Assembly: GCA_028289325.1 (NCBI GenBank) | Contig: JANQQN010000309.1 | Span: 1-62,949, forward strand | Origin: Myxococcota bacterium | GTDB taxonomy: Bacteria; Myxococcota; Kuafuiibacteriia; Kuafuiibacteriales; Kuafuiibacteriaceae | Direction of reading: 5' to 3' | DNA: 62,949 nt | Shown here: in pieces, positions 61,218 through 62,949 of the stretch | How the letters are laid out: every line of letters begins with the position of its first letter | Numbering within the stretch: the first letter of the stretch is position 1 | Notes under the pieces: model-generated | Told to the model about the DNA's origin: nothing | What the model saw: the letters and a program-made list of their open reading frames with translations, nothing else | Databases searched by the model: none | Made by a program: the position numbers and the translations under genes

Positions 61218-62949
61218 ATGCATGGTTCTTCGACACACGAGCCGGTGGCGGGGATGGATGTCGATGGCAAGTACAGCTTGCTCCGCCGCATCGGCCGGGG
61301 AGGCATGGGCGAAGTCTGGCAAGCACGGGTCCTCCAAAGCGGAACCAATGACCATGTGGCGATCAAGTTCTACTCTCCGCCCCCCGACCCCCTCGCCGAT
61401 AAGTACGCCCGGGACGCGTTCAACCGGGAGCTGCAGCTACTTCTGCGTCTTCGCAGCCAAAACATCGTCAAGGTCCGCGATCAAGGTGTTGTCTTCGACC
61501 GGCCGTACTTTGCGATGCAGCTACTGACCGGACATACGCTCGAGCAACACATAACAACCGGCGGCAAGCTCCACTGGCGAGAAGCGCTTCGACTCATCGG
61601 CGAGATCGCCAAAGCGCTGATGCATCTGCACCAGCTCGACTACGTTCACCGGGATCTGAAGCCCAGCAACATCTTCTTGGAGACCTCCGGAGACTTGATC
61701 GAGGCCTATCTGCTCGACTTCGGAATCGCCGCCCCCATCGGCGGGCACGACGATGGGGGGTTCAAGACGAGCATGTTGGGCGAGAACGTCAGCGTAGGCA
61801 CACCGGAGTACTCGGCGCCCGAGCAGCTGACGGGCAACGTCGCGCCCGGAACGGACCTATACGCTCTCGGGGTTATCGCGTATCGAATGCTCACCGGTCG
61901 GCTTCCGTTCGACGTCCCCCGGGCCCTCCAGCCTCAGGCGCATCTACTCCGAGAGCCGTCGCCCATCGACGCGGCGGATATCCCCGACGAGGTCAAACGA
62001 CTGGTCTTCGAGCTCCTCGAAAAAGACATTTCGACCCGGCCGTCCAGCGCGAAACACCTTCACGACCGCATCGGTCGCTTGGTCGCTACTGACTTCACTC
62101 TCATCTCCACCTACGTTGAGCGCCCCCGTCCACGGGCCCGAACGGCGCTGATGGCGGCTCTTTTCTGTGCGAGCGTCGTGCTGGCCGCGGTGCTCACGAG
62201 CCACCTGTTGTTAAGTCCGACTTCACCGAGCCCGGCATCCGCCTCTACGGCGCCGCTGCGCGACGTCCCACCTTCACTCGAGGGGCCTGCCGATCCCCCT
62301 CCCGTCGAGCTGCCATCCGTGGGGAGCGCAGCGGCGTTACGACAGCTGCACGACGTCGCCGCCGGTCGTGGGGTCGGGGATCCAGATCTGCCCACGCTTC
62401 GAGATCGACTGCGGCGAGAGCTCGAAGCGGCGCCCAGTCCCCAAGTCGTGGCCGGCCTGGCCATCGTGGCGTCGAGACTCCGTGACTGCTTGGCCACCCT
62501 GCAGCACGTCGCTCGCTTCGAGCGAATGTGCGATGACTGCAGCGTTCGGAGTGCAACCTGGCCCTTGCTCGAGCAGGCCCGCCGCGGTTGCTCGGGTGAG
62601 CTCGAAGTCCATCCAACTCCGACCGGGACCACGGTCGCGCTCGATCGTTTGGGCTCACCGCTCGACGACCTCGACGCCCACAGGGTGGTGCCCTTCAAGG
62701 TCACCGTCCTCCCCGTCGGGCGCTACCGGCTCACGGCGCGAAAGGCTGGCTGCAAGCCGGCCACGAAGGTGGTCAACATCGACGCCAGGGCGCGTTCGGT
62801 GGTCTCCCTCGAGATCGACTGCGGTCCATCGACGCCCGTGACCGCCCCGACGGACCGAAAAGATGCGGCGCCGGAGGCGGTCTCGACCCCGCCGGGTCTC
62901 GTACCCGATTCGACGCCGCTCGGCCACCTCCCGTTCCCAAGCGACGACG
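61218..62949 (+). CDS. Ser/Thr protein kinase with PEGA-like sensor (partial, runs off window)
   Basis: At least 577 aa, open to the end of the window. The N-terminal kinase domain is complete: GRGGMGEV P-loop near residue 27, VAIKF Lys50, YVHRDLKPSN (catalytic Asp146), LLDFGIAAP (Asp167) and GTPEYSAPEQ. A transmembrane helix follows near 303-322 (ALMAALFCASVVLAAVLTSH). The outer part is helical, then has a PEGA-like beta-domain with Cys (GELEVHPTPTGTTVALDRLG, GRYRLTARKAGCKP). ATG 61218 is 13 bases after the preceding stop, so it is the third gene of the operon. A PASTA/PEGA-type Hanks kinase that senses the envelope is the likely role. Confidence 0.9.
   Translation, partial: MHGSSTHEPVAGMDVDGKYSLLRRIGRGGMGEVWQARVLQSGTNDHVAIKFYSPPPDPLADKYARDAFNRELQLLLRLRSQNIVKVRDQGVVFDRPYFAMQLLTGHTLEQHITTGGKLHWREALRLIGEIAKALMHLHQLDYVHRDLKPSNIFLETSGDLIEAYLLDFGIAAPIGGHDDGGFKTSMLGENVSVGTPEYSAPEQLTGNVAPGTDLYALGVIAYRMLTGRLPFDVPRALQPQAHLLREPSPIDAADIPDEVKRLVFELLEKDISTRPSSAKHLHDRIGRLVATDFTLISTYVERPRPRARTALMAALFCASVVLAAVLTSHLLLSPTSPSPASASTAPLRDVPPSLEGPADPPPVELPSVGSAAALRQLHDVAAGRGVGDPDLPTLRDRLRRELEAAPSPQVVAGLAIVASRLRDCLATLQHVARFERMCDDCSVRSATWPLLEQARRGCSGELEVHPTPTGTTVALDRLGSPLDDLDAHRVVPFKVTVLPVGRYRLTARKAGCKPATKVVNIDARARSVVSLEIDCGPSTPVTAPTDRKDAAPEAVSTPPGLVPDSTPLGHLPFPSDD

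Overview
The window is GC-rich chromosomal DNA from a Gram-negative, predatory- or social-type delta-proteobacterial lineage (Myxococcota-like). This is inferred from the mix of Cys-rich lipoproteins with Asp/Gly/Ala-rich linkers, a PEGA-type Ser/Thr kinase, a receiver-DUF4388 regulator, sigma-54-type promoters and an FlhA/SctV-family export gate. No rRNA, CRISPR array, insertion sequence or canonical tRNA was seen.

Layout. 0.3-2.6 kb: an AraC-type regulator and small DUF2314-like and DUF2695 proteins. 2.8-9.1 kb (minus strand): a receiver/DUF4388 regulator, a TPR protein and a periplasmic-binding lipoprotein. These lead into a translationally coupled pair, a TIR protein with an effector-associated-domain-like tail and a TPR-CHAT protease, which looks like a conflict or defence module. 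9.7-14.6 kb: a secreted trypsin-like protease, a helicase remnant, and a large unrecognised 785-aa protein. Two tandem tRNA-like cloverleaf RNAs with abnormal D and T loops sit directly before this protein's start codon. 14.8-21.0 kb: an M28 peptidase, a lipoprotein and a neutral-lipid operon (PlsB-like, HAD-PlsC fusion, wax ester synthase/DGAT).

21.4-40.2 kb is the largest coherent block. It holds an FHIPEP export gate (SctV type), a 2625-aa protein with RTX repeats and a C-terminal M91/NleD-like HExxH domain, a second RTX-like beta-helix protein, several small helical or hydrophobic proteins resembling translocon and filament components, and an SycD-like TPR chaperone. Six TGGCA-N9-TGC type (-24/-12) motifs lie just upstream of its transcription units, so the block looks like one sigma-54-controlled type III secretion effector/translocon island. 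The rest of the injectisome is not in this window.

40.2-43.5 kb: an Ntn-hydrolase, a TauD-family dioxygenase and two small envelope proteins. 43.7-47.8 kb: a divergent biotin cluster (bioB-bioA and bioF-bioD). 47.8-52.7 kb: a tightly coupled three-gene operon of a Vsr/DUF559-like nuclease, a winged-helix protein and a dual-ATPase HerA-type protein, a second candidate defence system. 52.9-62.9 kb: a PEGA/TPR protein, then an operon of two large lipoproteins ending in cytochrome c motifs and a Ser/Thr kinase that runs off the window.

The strongest candidates for undescribed biology are the tandem tRNA-like RNAs with their 785-aa partner, the nuclease/wHTH/HerA operon, the TIR-EAD/CHAT pair and the sigma-54 secretion island.
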